Source of the DNA: Shewanella zhangzhouensis
Lineage (GTDB): Bacteria > Pseudomonadota > Gammaproteobacteria > Enterobacterales > Shewanellaceae
NCBI RefSeq assembly: GCF_019457615.1
Contig: NZ_CP080414.1
Span: 1,052,501-1,116,500 of the forward strand
DNA length: 64,000 bases
Reading direction: 5' to 3'
The notes below the pieces were generated by a model, which worked only from the letters and a program-made list of their open reading frames with translations, had not been told where the DNA came from and did no database searches. The position numbers were made by a program, and so were the translations under genes. Positions 16,725 through 25,072 of the stretch are shown piece after piece (the first letter of the stretch is position 1; each line of letters begins with the position of its first letter).

Positions 16725-16832
16725 GCCTGCCCTGTGCATCGGCCCCGGGTGCTGGCCTTTGCCATGCTTATGCTGTTATTCTGCCCCGTCGAAGGTCCGG
16801 CGGACCGAAAGTTACTAAGAGGCTGTTATTCA

Positions 16833-17636
16833 ATGGCGAATTATCAACGTTGGCTCGATAGGCTGCAAGTGATGGAGCGCAAATTCCGCCCTTCGAGCTG
16901 GTATTTGTTTTTGTTGATGCTGGTCGCGTTTTTACTGGGTGCCCTTAGCTACCATTTGACTCTGTCCATGGAGCAACCTGTGTTGAATCTTGGTGGCGGC
17001 AGGGCCAAGCAGTTGGCCGAGGAGCTGAAAACCCAAAATCAACTGCTGGCGAGTCGCAATCTGGAGCTGGCCGTGGAGAAGGAAGCCAACGTCCAGATGC
17101 AGACCATGTTCACCGAGCAGGCCGCCAAACAGCGGGAGCTTGAGCGGGAGCTGGCGTTTTACCGCGCTGTGATGGCGCCAAACGAAAACGCCGAAGGTGT
17201 TACCATCCATGGGATGGAGCTCACCGCATCCCCGGTTGAGGGGCAACAAAGGCTCAAGGTAGTGTTAACCCAGCTGCAAAAGCGGCGGCAAAACATCAAA
17301 GGAAGTCTGGATTTAACCTTGGTGGGTCTGGTGGACAACAAGCTGACCAGTCTGCAGCTGCAAGATGTGGGCGCCAAGCTTGATAATTTCGACTTCCGTT
17401 ACTTCCAGGTACTTGAAACGCCTGTGACATTCCCTGCAGAGTTTCAATTGACGACCATCAAGGCCAAGATTCGTGTCTCCAAGGGGCGTTATAATCAGGC
17501 CGCCCTGGCAGAGCAGGAATTCAGCCTGCCGATGCTGACGGGGGAGACAAAAGAGCCCGGTATAATACTTGAACAAAATAGTCAGGTAACGGATAATTCC
17601 GGGCAGCAATCTGAAGTTCGAGGTAGTAATGACTGA
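16833..17636 (+). CDS. DUF6776-type membrane-anchored coiled-coil protein
   Basis: From the ATG at 16833 the protein has 267 residues: a short cytoplasmic N-terminus, one membrane segment at about 28-48 (WYLFLLMLVAFLLGALSYHL), a charged coiled coil of about 50 residues, and a periplasmic beta-rich domain of about 120 residues. I recognise the family as one found next to erpA in Gammaproteobacteria; its function is unknown. Its last eight bases overlap erpA. It diverges from the CLC gene. Confidence 0.75.
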   Translation: MANYQRWLDRLQVMERKFRPSSWYLFLLMLVAFLLGALSYHLTLSMEQPVLNLGGGRAKQLAEELKTQNQLLASRNLELAVEKEANVQMQTMFTEQAAKQRELERELAFYRAVMAPNENAEGVTIHGMELTASPVEGQQRLKVVLTQLQKRRQNIKGSLDLTLVGLVDNKLTSLQLQDVGAKLDNFDFRYFQVLETPVTFPAEFQLTTIKAKIRVSKGRYNQAALAEQEFSLPMLTGETKEPGIILEQNSQVTDNSGQQSEVRGSND

Positions 17637-17979
17637 ACAAGCTGACGTAGCCATGCCGATCTCTTTTACCGATGCAGCGGCTGCCAAAGTTAAGGCTCTG
17701 CTCGATGAAGAGCAGAATGAAGCACTCAAGCTGCGTGTTTATGTTACCGGCGGTGGCTGTTCTGGGTTCCAGTACGGTTTCACCTTCGATGAAAAGGTGA
17801 ACGACGGCGATTTCACCGTGGAAAAGCAGGGTGTTCAGCTGGTGGTCGATCCCATGAGTCTGCAATACCTGATGGGCGGTGAAGTGGATTACACCTCAGG
17901 CCTGGAAGGTTCACGCTTCTTTGTGAAGAACCCCAACGCCACCACCACCTGTGGCTGTGGCGCCAGCTTCTCTGTGTAA
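17629..17979 (+). CDS. erpA: Iron-sulfur cluster insertion protein ErpA
   Basis: This 116-residue A-type carrier has the three cluster-binding cysteines: one in GGGCSGFQY and the C-terminal pair in TTCGCGASF. ErpA passes Fe-S clusters to target enzymes such as IspG. It starts inside the end of the DUF6776 gene (8-base overlap), so its translation is probably coupled to that gene. A strong terminator follows. Confidence 0.97.
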   Translation: MTEQADVAMPISFTDAAAAKVKALLDEEQNEALKLRVYVTGGGCSGFQYGFTFDEKVNDGDFTVEKQGVQLVVDPMSLQYLMGGEVDYTSGLEGSRFFVKNPNATTTCGCGASFSV

Positions 17980-17994
17980 GCTGTTTTGCCTTTT

Positions 17995-18029
17995 AATAAA
18001 AAAGCCGCCCTTGGGGCGGCTTTTTTATT
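17995..18029. terminator. Bidirectional terminator after erpA
   Basis: A perfect 16-base inverted repeat (17995-18010 and 18014-18029) has the core GCCGCCC and flanking A and T runs. It ends erpA and probably also the convergent gene whose stop is at 18107. Confidence 0.9.
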
Positions 18030-18054
18030 TGGCGATTCGGCGGCTTAACTTTTT

Positions 18055-18090
18055 ACGCATCCGCATCCGCATCCGCATCCGCATACGCAT
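18055..18090. repeat. Hexanucleotide tandem repeat (CCGCAT)
   Basis: Four exact CCGCAT units (18061-18084) are flanked on each side by one ACGCAT unit, giving six hexamers in 36 bases. The array lies between the erpA terminator and the stop of the next minus-strand gene. A hexamer cannot shift a reading frame, and it is outside coding sequence here. Confidence 0.95.
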
Positions 18091-18106
18091 CAGTCACGAA
18101 TACCCA

Positions 18107-18529
18107 TCAGCTCATCAGGTTGAAGTTTTGAGCCCGATTGAAAAACTTGCCTACCTTGGGCGTAAACACCAGCCAAACCTGCACCATGCACAGCGCAATC
18201 AGGACGGCGAAAATGGCATAGTCCGATGCCTCGAAGGGCATTCCGGCAAGGTTCAGCGTATTGGGACCTGTGGCCACATCGTCCCCTTGATCCAGAATGA
18301 AGGGCAGCATACTGACCATGGCAAGTTGCACCAGGGTGTAACCCCTGAGAAACCACAAGCCTGCGCGTTGGCGGGCAAATACCGCCACCACCATCAGCAA
18401 GGTCAACAGGCAAAAGATCACACCCTGTTTGGCAACAATGCCACTCACTGCCGCAGCAGTATAGAGCAACATCAATGCTATCAAGCGCTTGGGCATGGGC
18501 GTTGCCTTGGGAATGCTCTGCTCTGTCAT
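18107..18529 (-). CDS. Predicted four-span membrane protein, unknown function
   Basis: I do not recognise a named family. The 140 residues start MTEQSIPKATPMPKRLIALM and show about four hydrophobic segments (roughly 16-32, 36-54, 64-80 and 105-124), with a polar loop between the third and fourth (DQGDDVATGPNT). It follows the DUF2750 gene by 12 bases on the same strand, so the two are probably cotranscribed. Confidence 0.7.
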   Translation of the reverse strand: MTEQSIPKATPMPKRLIALMLLYTAAAVSGIVAKQGVIFCLLTLLMVVAVFARQRAGLWFLRGYTLVQLAMVSMLPFILDQGDDVATGPNTLNLAGMPFEASDYAIFAVLIALCMVQVWLVFTPKVGKFFNRAQNFNLMS

Positions 18530-18541
18530 GCTTCCCCCTTA

Positions 18542-18916
18542 TCAGTGGCGGGTCTTGGGCTGCAGGCGGCTCTCGAGTTCCCAGGGGGGTACCACTACAC
18601 CCAAATCATCCTGTACCGGGAATACAGCAACCTGAAGATCGTCGTCCTGCATGCCCACTACCCAACGCTCCAACCACTCATTGAGTGGGATGGACAGAGG
18701 TTCGCAGTCCTGCCACTCGTCCACTGCCCACAGCGCAGCAGCCTCTTCAGAGGGCCACATGGGGATGCAGTCATCGTCATCTGTGGTCAGCATTACGCAA
18801 CCATCCTGATCCTGCAACGTCCAGATTTCCTTATGTTCTTTAACTTCGGTAACCAGGTAGTCGTAACGGGCTTCGGGTGTCATGGCGGTGATTTGCGCCA
18901 GTGTTTTCTTGGTCAT
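18542..18916 (-). CDS. DUF2750 domain protein
   Basis: From the ATG at 18916 the product has 124 residues, starting MTKKTLAQITAMTPEARYDY, and is strongly acidic with clustered Asp residues (TTDDDDCIPMWPSEEAA). This matches the DUF2750 family of small cytoplasmic proteins with unknown role. The longer in-frame start at 19024 adds 36 residues of no family character. It probably heads a two-gene unit with the membrane protein downstream. Confidence 0.8.
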   Translation of the reverse strand: MTKKTLAQITAMTPEARYDYLVTEVKEHKEIWTLQDQDGCVMLTTDDDDCIPMWPSEEAAALWAVDEWQDCEPLSIPLNEWLERWVVGMQDDDLQVAVFPVQDDLGVVVPPWELESRLQPKTRH

Positions 18917-19056
18917 GGGTAGCACTCTCTCGGTGGGGCAAATAGCGTGCAAAAGGCACGGCCCGATTGTGGCCGCATGGTAACATTTGTTCACCCGGGG
19001 AAAAAGAGTGCTGTGGTTTGCCATTCCCCGGGGAGTCTGATGCGCGGGCTTATTAA

Positions 19057-21582
19057 CTACAGAGGCTCAGCATCCGCTGCGGCTGCCGTTTCTTTGGGTG
19101 ACAGATGGCTTCGAAGCCAGGCTTCCTGTTCCCACAGCACATGCAATTGGGACTCGCGGGCTCGGTAGCTGTGGCCCTCAAAGGGCAGGGTCACCAGGCG
19201 AGCCTGACCGCCGAGGGTAGAAACCGCATCAAACAAGCGGCTCGATTGCATGGGGTAGGTACCCGAGTTGGCATCCGCTTCGCCGTGGATAAGCAGCAGC
19301 GGTTCATTGATTTTGTCGGCCACGTTAAAGGGCGACATCTGCTGGTAAAGCGCCTGGGCCTCCCAATAATTACGCCGCTCATTTTGAAATCCAAATGGCG
19401 TGAGGCTGCGATTATAGGCACCACTGCGGGCGATACCGGCGGCGAAAAGGTCGGTATGGGCCAGCAAGTTGGCCACCATAAAGGCGCCGTAGGAGTGCCC
19501 GCCAACGGCGATTCGACCGGGCTCGGCTATGCCTCTGTCGGTAAGCACCCGGACGGCCGCCTCGGCATTGGCAGTGAGTTGCTCGAGAAAGGTATCGTTG
19601 GGCTTATTTTTGCCAACACCGATAATGGGCATGGATACCCTGTCAAATACCGCAAATCCCGCTGCCACCATGGCCGGGGCGCTGAGCGGACTCAGCCTGG
19701 GGTAAGAGAGCGGATTAAAGTCGACCTGGGCGGCCACCTCGGCATTTTTATACTCCCTCGGGTACGCCCAAATCAGCACCGGCAGCGGACCATCACCGGG
19801 GCGGTAGTTGGCCGGGAGATAGAGGGTACCGGATAAGGGTTGGCCGTCGGCGCGGGTGAACTGGATATGCTCCTTCTGTATCCCTTCGAGGGCGGGTTGC
19901 CGTTTTGCCAGCGGTATCAAGGCTTCGCGTTTATTGCTGTCCGGCCAGACCCGATAGAGCTGAGGTGGCTGCGAGGGCGTTTCCCGGCTCACGAGCAGCC
20001 GAAGCGGTGAGACAGACTCCAGTGTCACCACCCGCTCAAACGCCGATGGTGCACTTTGCCACAAGAGGCTGCGAGCTTCTCCCGCCTTGCTGCTGGCCAG
20101 AAAGGGGCGCATTCCTTCGTCTGAATGGCCATCGCCATAGTGATACATAGCGCCGTTTCGGGTCGCCACCAGATGGGGCACGGGATCGCGTACCAGTGTG
20201 CCCGGGTCCTGATATTTATCTTTGCTGCTTATCTGATACCAGTCTTGCCAGGCTGTGGCGCTATTCGCAGTGGCGGGGGTTAGCAGGCTCACTTTGATAA
20301 GTTGCTTGCTGCGACGGAGTTGGCTTATCAAGGCCTTACCATCATCGCGCCAATTGATGGCGCTGATGGGCCACTGGGTTTGCCCAAGTACTTTCGGGGG
20401 CATGTTAAAAGGCGGACTCAGGGTATAGAGGGTATCCCTGAAGCTCACTTCAGCCTTTTGCGTGTCGCTGTGCTCATGCACCGAGTCGTCTTTTGCCGGT
20501 GCGTCGTGCTCGTGCGTCTTTACACTTTTTTCCTTGCTGCGATTTCCCTCGGCCCACACCAGATTGGCCTCGCCCTGCCAGTGGAACAGCCTTGGCGCGG
20601 GGCCGGGCGTGTCAGCATCATCGCGCTCTGTGTCGCTGCCGGGTACCCCGACGTGGTAAAGGGTAGCACCGCTTGCCAGACTCATGACATCGTAACCTTT
20701 GGCAAAGCCGCGGTAGGGTACTCTGTTGGAGAAGGGCTCGGTCAGTTGCTCAATCAGTACAAAGCGGCCGTCGGGGGAGGCGTCGGCATCCAGCAAAAAA
20801 CCAGCACTTCCCAGTGGGCGAAGTTCACCTTCTCTTGGGAGTAAAACCAACTGACTCAACACCTGCTGTGCGAAGGCCTGGTGATCGGCGGGCGTTTTCA
20901 ACAGGTTTCTGTGGGTACGTTTGGCCACCTGATTGGGTTGACTCTCTTTGATGCCGGGCATGCCAGGAAGGGCGCCTTCTGAAATAGACGCCTTACCTGA
21001 ATCAGCAACAACCAGAGGCAGCAGCAGGGCGCTGCTGTCTGGCAGCCAGCGGTAATTCACCCCCAAACTGAAATTGAGCCTTAAGTCCTGTTCCTGCACC
21101 TTACCCGATGCCAGCTCAATCAAGTGTAATCTCGGCTGGTCGGTGGCGAGGCTTATCAAGGCCAGGGTTTTACCGTCGGGAGAGAACCTTGGCGCCATTA
21201 CTGGCATTAATGCGCTCAGCCCTGGAATGGATTGAAGCTGCATGTCACTGGCGCGCCTCAGATTCAGTTCCTCGTACAGGGTGGGCAATTTGCCTGGCAG
21301 ATGACGATGGCTGTCGATTTCCGTTCCGCCCAGACGCATCATGGGCTGAGCGAGTTGCTTTACGTCCGGAGCGCCCTGTGGGCTTAAACTTAATAGCCAA
21401 AAACCATCAGGAGACAAGAGCACCTTGTCCTGTTTTGCCTGTTCAACCAAGGCTGCAAGAGATGAGCTCGGTAACTGATAGCCTGCCGCTTGTTCGGCAG
21501 CGACGGCAAGGTTGGCCAGGCTGAGTGGAAATGCGAGCAGACTGCTTATTACGAGGGCCGGTATCGGGCGGCAGAGTTTCAT
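19057..21582 (-). CDS. Secreted S9-family (prolyl oligopeptidase-like) peptidase
   Basis: From the ATG at 21582 the protein has 841 residues with a signal peptide (MKLCRPIPALVISSLLAFPL). A long N-terminal part with propeller-like segments (SPDGKTLALIS, SPDGRFVLIE) precedes an alpha/beta hydrolase domain. The triad is Ser697 in GGHSYGAF, Asp770 in GEADANSG and His804 in FEGHSYRARES. It resembles the S9 peptidases related to glutamyl endopeptidases, which trim short peptides. A His/Asp-rich insertion at about residues 356-377 (THEHDAP, DSVHEHSD) is unusual. It diverges from a CadC-like regulator. Confidence 0.9.
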   Translation of the reverse strand: MKLCRPIPALVISSLLAFPLSLANLAVAAEQAAGYQLPSSSLAALVEQAKQDKVLLSPDGFWLLSLSPQGAPDVKQLAQPMMRLGGTEIDSHRHLPGKLPTLYEELNLRRASDMQLQSIPGLSALMPVMAPRFSPDGKTLALISLATDQPRLHLIELASGKVQEQDLRLNFSLGVNYRWLPDSSALLLPLVVADSGKASISEGALPGMPGIKESQPNQVAKRTHRNLLKTPADHQAFAQQVLSQLVLLPREGELRPLGSAGFLLDADASPDGRFVLIEQLTEPFSNRVPYRGFAKGYDVMSLASGATLYHVGVPGSDTERDDADTPGPAPRLFHWQGEANLVWAEGNRSKEKSVKTHEHDAPAKDDSVHEHSDTQKAEVSFRDTLYTLSPPFNMPPKVLGQTQWPISAINWRDDGKALISQLRRSKQLIKVSLLTPATANSATAWQDWYQISSKDKYQDPGTLVRDPVPHLVATRNGAMYHYGDGHSDEGMRPFLASSKAGEARSLLWQSAPSAFERVVTLESVSPLRLLVSRETPSQPPQLYRVWPDSNKREALIPLAKRQPALEGIQKEHIQFTRADGQPLSGTLYLPANYRPGDGPLPVLIWAYPREYKNAEVAAQVDFNPLSYPRLSPLSAPAMVAAGFAVFDRVSMPIIGVGKNKPNDTFLEQLTANAEAAVRVLTDRGIAEPGRIAVGGHSYGAFMVANLLAHTDLFAAGIARSGAYNRSLTPFGFQNERRNYWEAQALYQQMSPFNVADKINEPLLLIHGEADANSGTYPMQSSRLFDAVSTLGGQARLVTLPFEGHSYRARESQLHVLWEQEAWLRSHLSPKETAAAADAEPL

Positions 21583-21798
21583 GGAAGATCCCACAGACGG
21601 ATTGATTACCGGGTTGTAAAAAATGTTGACGGATGCAGCAATCAAAGGAGCCTCGATTATTGCTTGTTTCTATCTCTATTTTTTATCTATTTAATTTAAA
21701 TACAATCAGTTGGATAAATTTGTCTGAGGTGTTTTCACTTGTCATGCACCCGGTGCACTTTTAATATGGACGTCACCCCAATAAGACCCTGATGGCCT

Positions 21799-23904
21799 GT
21801 GATGCTTGAGACCAAACAGAGCGTATTTTTCCTTGGCAGTTGCCGTATCGATGCGAGCGACAATAGCCTGCTGTTTCCCGCCTCTGCCGACTGTGCGCAG
21901 GAGCGCATCACCCTGCAGCCCAAGTTTGTTGAAGTGCTCGCTTATCTTGCTCACCAGTATCCCAGGGTGGTGACCCGCGAGGCGCTGATCACCGATATTT
22001 GGGAGGGCAATACCTATGTGGGCGAAAAGGCACTCACCAACGCTGTGTGGCACCTCCGGCAACAACTCGGACCGCTTGGCGCGGGAGAGGTAATAGAAAC
22101 AGTCCGTAAAACCGGATACCGCCTCTGTATCGAACCCAGATTCGAGTTACCCGCAGAAGACGGACAATTGCGGCTCGAACGTAAGAGTCGACTCTTGGGC
22201 CGGGCTTTGCTGGGGTGCTCGCTGACCCTCGCAGTGGTGTTGGCAGTGGCGGGCCACCATTGGTACAAAGACACGCTGCACCGCCCATTCGGGGTCGACA
22301 GGCTTACCAGCGATGGCGGCTCAGAGCGTTTCCCCAGTGTGTCCCCCGATGGCCGCTTTTTGGTGTATGGCGGCCAGCAGCCCGGTAAAAACGGCAGCCT
22401 GTTTCAGCTGGATTTGGAGCATCCCGATGCCAGTCCAAGACAGCTCACCCCGGACAGTTCCGATGAGCTGCGCGCCGTCTGGTCTAACGATGGCAAGTCA
22501 CTATATTTCCCCAGTGCGTCCGGCGGAGAATGCAAGATAACCCGGCTGGATTTGAAAGATGGCAGGCTCACCCCCCTTGCCGACTGCACCAGTGTCACCA
22601 CGGCCATCGACCTCACCGCCGATGGCAATAGCCTGGCGTTTATCACCACCAATGCCCCACAAAAGAATGCGGGCATATACCTGCTGGAGTTGACCGGGGA
22701 AGAGGCTGAGCCGATGCGCCTGTCCTGCGACACAGAATGCCCCTACCGCGACCGGGATTTTGCCTTTAGTCCCGATGGGCAAACCCTGGCCATCGCCAGG
22801 CGTTTTGGCGATATTTCGGAAGACATTTTTTTACGCCATCTCACCGATGGCAGTGAGCGGCGACTGACTCAGGGGATTGAAGATATCCGTGGTCTTTCCT
22901 GGCACAGAGACGGGCGGCGGCTTGTGTACAGCACTGAAGAGGCAGGTAACAGGGGCGGCTATCTCATCGATACCGACACCGGCGAAATCACGGCGTTGGA
23001 TCAGGACGGTTTAAGCTACCCCCGGTTTGTGCCTGACTCCGATGAGCTGGTGTTCTATCACTACAATAACCATCGCCAACTGGTCACTATGCATCCGTTC
23101 GCCATGGTGCCCCAGGCACCGTTTCCGATGATTTACGGCAACTTCAGCCAGCGTTATGCGGATTACTCACCCGAGGCCGGGCGCTTGGTGTTTGTGTCCA
23201 ATGAGTCAGAGCACAATGAAATCTGGACCTCGGACGTGGACGGGCAGCGGCGGCAAATGCACACCTCACTGAAACGTCAGGCCACTTCGCCCGCCTGGTC
23301 ACACGACGGCAGTCGCATCGCCTTTGTCGCCGCCGATACCAATCACGAGGGCAACAAACTGCATATTCTGGATATTCGCGACAACAGCATCCGGGTCGTG
23401 GCGTCGCCCTATATCAACCACGGCCGTCCTGAATGGAGCGGTGACGACAGCTTCTTGCTGGCCAGCACTGTGGATGGTTTGACCCGCTTCCATCTGGACA
23501 ACAAACCGCCAACCCTGGTGTCTTCCATTATGGTGCGGCGTCTTCAGGTATTGGGAGATTGGCTTTATTTCAGCTACAGCACCGGGCCACGAGGGCTTTG
23601 GCGCATGCCATGGCAAGGCGGGAATCCAGAGCAGGTGCTGGGAGCGAAGTTAATGAGTGACGGCTACAACTGGACAGTATCCGATAACGGGGTCTTCTTT
23701 CGTCAGCGCCATTCGGGCTCGGCATTGCTCAGTTACTTTGACTTTGCCAGGGCAGAGGTCAGGCCGCTGATTGAGCTGCCCCCCAACAGCATCAGCCGCC
23801 AGGAAAACATGGTGTGGGTGGAAAAAGAGCAAAAGTTGGTGCTGGTGTCCTGGAACTATCCAAGGCGTGATGTGATGCGATTGAGGCATCCTGCGCTGCA
23901 TTGA
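21799..23904 (+). CDS. CadC/ToxR-like membrane transcription regulator with TolB-type propeller
   Basis: The product is about 701 residues (GTG at 21799 or ATG at 21802). Residues 1-112 form an OmpR-type winged helix (LQPKFVEVLAYLAHQY, ETVRKTGYRL). One membrane segment lies near 133-152. The periplasmic part of about 540 residues is built of PD40/TolB-like propeller repeats (SVSPDGRFLVYGG, FSPDGQTLAIAR, WSHDGSRIAFVA). The topology suits a one-component sensor that reads a periplasmic signal and binds DNA directly. The divergent secreted peptidase is the obvious candidate target (inference). Confidence 0.88.
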   Translation: MMLETKQSVFFLGSCRIDASDNSLLFPASADCAQERITLQPKFVEVLAYLAHQYPRVVTREALITDIWEGNTYVGEKALTNAVWHLRQQLGPLGAGEVIETVRKTGYRLCIEPRFELPAEDGQLRLERKSRLLGRALLGCSLTLAVVLAVAGHHWYKDTLHRPFGVDRLTSDGGSERFPSVSPDGRFLVYGGQQPGKNGSLFQLDLEHPDASPRQLTPDSSDELRAVWSNDGKSLYFPSASGGECKITRLDLKDGRLTPLADCTSVTTAIDLTADGNSLAFITTNAPQKNAGIYLLELTGEEAEPMRLSCDTECPYRDRDFAFSPDGQTLAIARRFGDISEDIFLRHLTDGSERRLTQGIEDIRGLSWHRDGRRLVYSTEEAGNRGGYLIDTDTGEITALDQDGLSYPRFVPDSDELVFYHYNNHRQLVTMHPFAMVPQAPFPMIYGNFSQRYADYSPEAGRLVFVSNESEHNEIWTSDVDGQRRQMHTSLKRQATSPAWSHDGSRIAFVAADTNHEGNKLHILDIRDNSIRVVASPYINHGRPEWSGDDSFLLASTVDGLTRFHLDNKPPTLVSSIMVRRLQVLGDWLYFSYSTGPRGLWRMPWQGGNPEQVLGAKLMSDGYNWTVSDNGVFFRQRHSGSALLSYFDFARAEVRPLIELPPNSISRQENMVWVEKEQKLVLVSWNYPRRDVMRLRHPALH

Positions 23905-23914
23905 GGCGAGCGAC

Positions 23915-23956
23915 CATCAATAAAAAAACGGCCTATCGGCCGTTTTTTTATTGATG
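23915..23956. terminator. Bidirectional terminator with 19-bp perfect arms
   Basis: Arms 23915-23933 and 23938-23956 are perfectly complementary with a 4-base loop. ACGGCC/GGCCGT is the core, flanked by A7 and T7. It separates the convergent regulator gene and anmK. Confidence 0.95.
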
Positions 23957-23962
23957 ACTTGG

Positions 23963-25072
23963 TTACGCCGCCGGGAAACGCGCGCCGAGTACGGCTTCCC
24001 GTTTTGCCCCTGTGACGGCGGGCAAATTGGCTGGCAGTCCCTGATGATGGCGCAGGGCAAGCCAGGCAAAGGCGATGGCCTCAACCCATTTGGGGTCGAC
24101 CCCAAGCGCTGATGTGGTGGTCATGGTGAACCCGGGTAACAGAGCTTGCAGGCGGTTCATCAGCTCAATATTAAGGGCGCCACCACCGCATACAAACAGC
24201 TCTCCGCTGTTTGACAGCTTCAGTATGTCCGCCGCGATACTGTGGCAGGTTAAGTCCAGCAGAGTTGACTGAATATCGGCCTCGTCGAGGTAGCCAAACT
24301 TTTCCAGTTGCTGCTCCAGCCAGGCGTTATTGAAAAGCTCACGACCTGTGCTCTTGGGGTATGGCTGCATAAAATACGGATGTGACAGCAATTGGGCCAA
24401 GAGCGCATTATCGGTTTTACCACTGGCGGCAAAGGCGCCGTCCTGATCGAAAGCCTGCTGCCTTACCTGCTGTATCCAGCCATCTATCAGGGTGTTGCCC
24501 GGCCCGGTATCAAATCCAAGAACCGCCTCTGCATTGCCCGGCAACCAGGTGATATTGGCGATACCACCTATGTTGAGGATCACCCGGCGTTTATCTGCTT
24601 TTGCGAAAATCTGCTGGTGGAATGCCGGGACCAGCGGTGCTCCCTGACCACCGAGGGCGATATCTTTGCGGCGAAAATCCGCAATCACGTCGATACCTGT
24701 TTCGGCGGCAATGGTGTTGGGGTCGCCGATTTGCACCGTGAACCCTACCTCGAGGTTGGGCATGTGCCTGACGGTTTGACCATGGCTGCCAATGGCCACA
24801 ACCTGGGACTTATCTATGCCACTGCTGGCAAGCAGGTTGTTGACGGCCTTGGCAAAGAGGCTGCCAACGCTGCGGTCGAGTCGCCCCAGCCGATTCACTT
24901 CATCCTGGCCGGGCTGGCACAAACGTTGAAGCCCTTTGAACAGGTGTTCCGGAATGGCTTCTGTGTGGGTGGCGATGAGTTTGGGGGAGGGGGTGTCGAA
25001 ATCCACCAGGACGGCATCCACGCCGTCCATACTGGTGCCGGACATGAGTCCGATAAACAAAGATTGGCTCAT
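23963..25072 (-). CDS. anmK: Anhydro-N-acetylmuramic acid kinase AnmK
   Basis: The 369-residue protein opens MSQSLFIGLMSGTSMDGVDA, the ATP-binding signature of AnmK, and carries IGSHGQTVRH and NIGGIANITWL. It phosphorylates and opens 1,6-anhydroMurNAc to MurNAc-6-P in peptidoglycan recycling. Its start overlaps the end of the upstream endopeptidase gene by four bases, so a wall-cutting enzyme and a recycling kinase are made together. Confidence 0.97.
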   Translation of the reverse strand: MSQSLFIGLMSGTSMDGVDAVLVDFDTPSPKLIATHTEAIPEHLFKGLQRLCQPGQDEVNRLGRLDRSVGSLFAKAVNNLLASSGIDKSQVVAIGSHGQTVRHMPNLEVGFTVQIGDPNTIAAETGIDVIADFRRKDIALGGQGAPLVPAFHQQIFAKADKRRVILNIGGIANITWLPGNAEAVLGFDTGPGNTLIDGWIQQVRQQAFDQDGAFAASGKTDNALLAQLLSHPYFMQPYPKSTGRELFNNAWLEQQLEKFGYLDEADIQSTLLDLTCHSIAADILKLSNSGELFVCGGGALNIELMNRLQALLPGFTMTTTSALGVDPKWVEAIAFAWLALRHHQGLPANLPAVTGAKREAVLGARFPAA

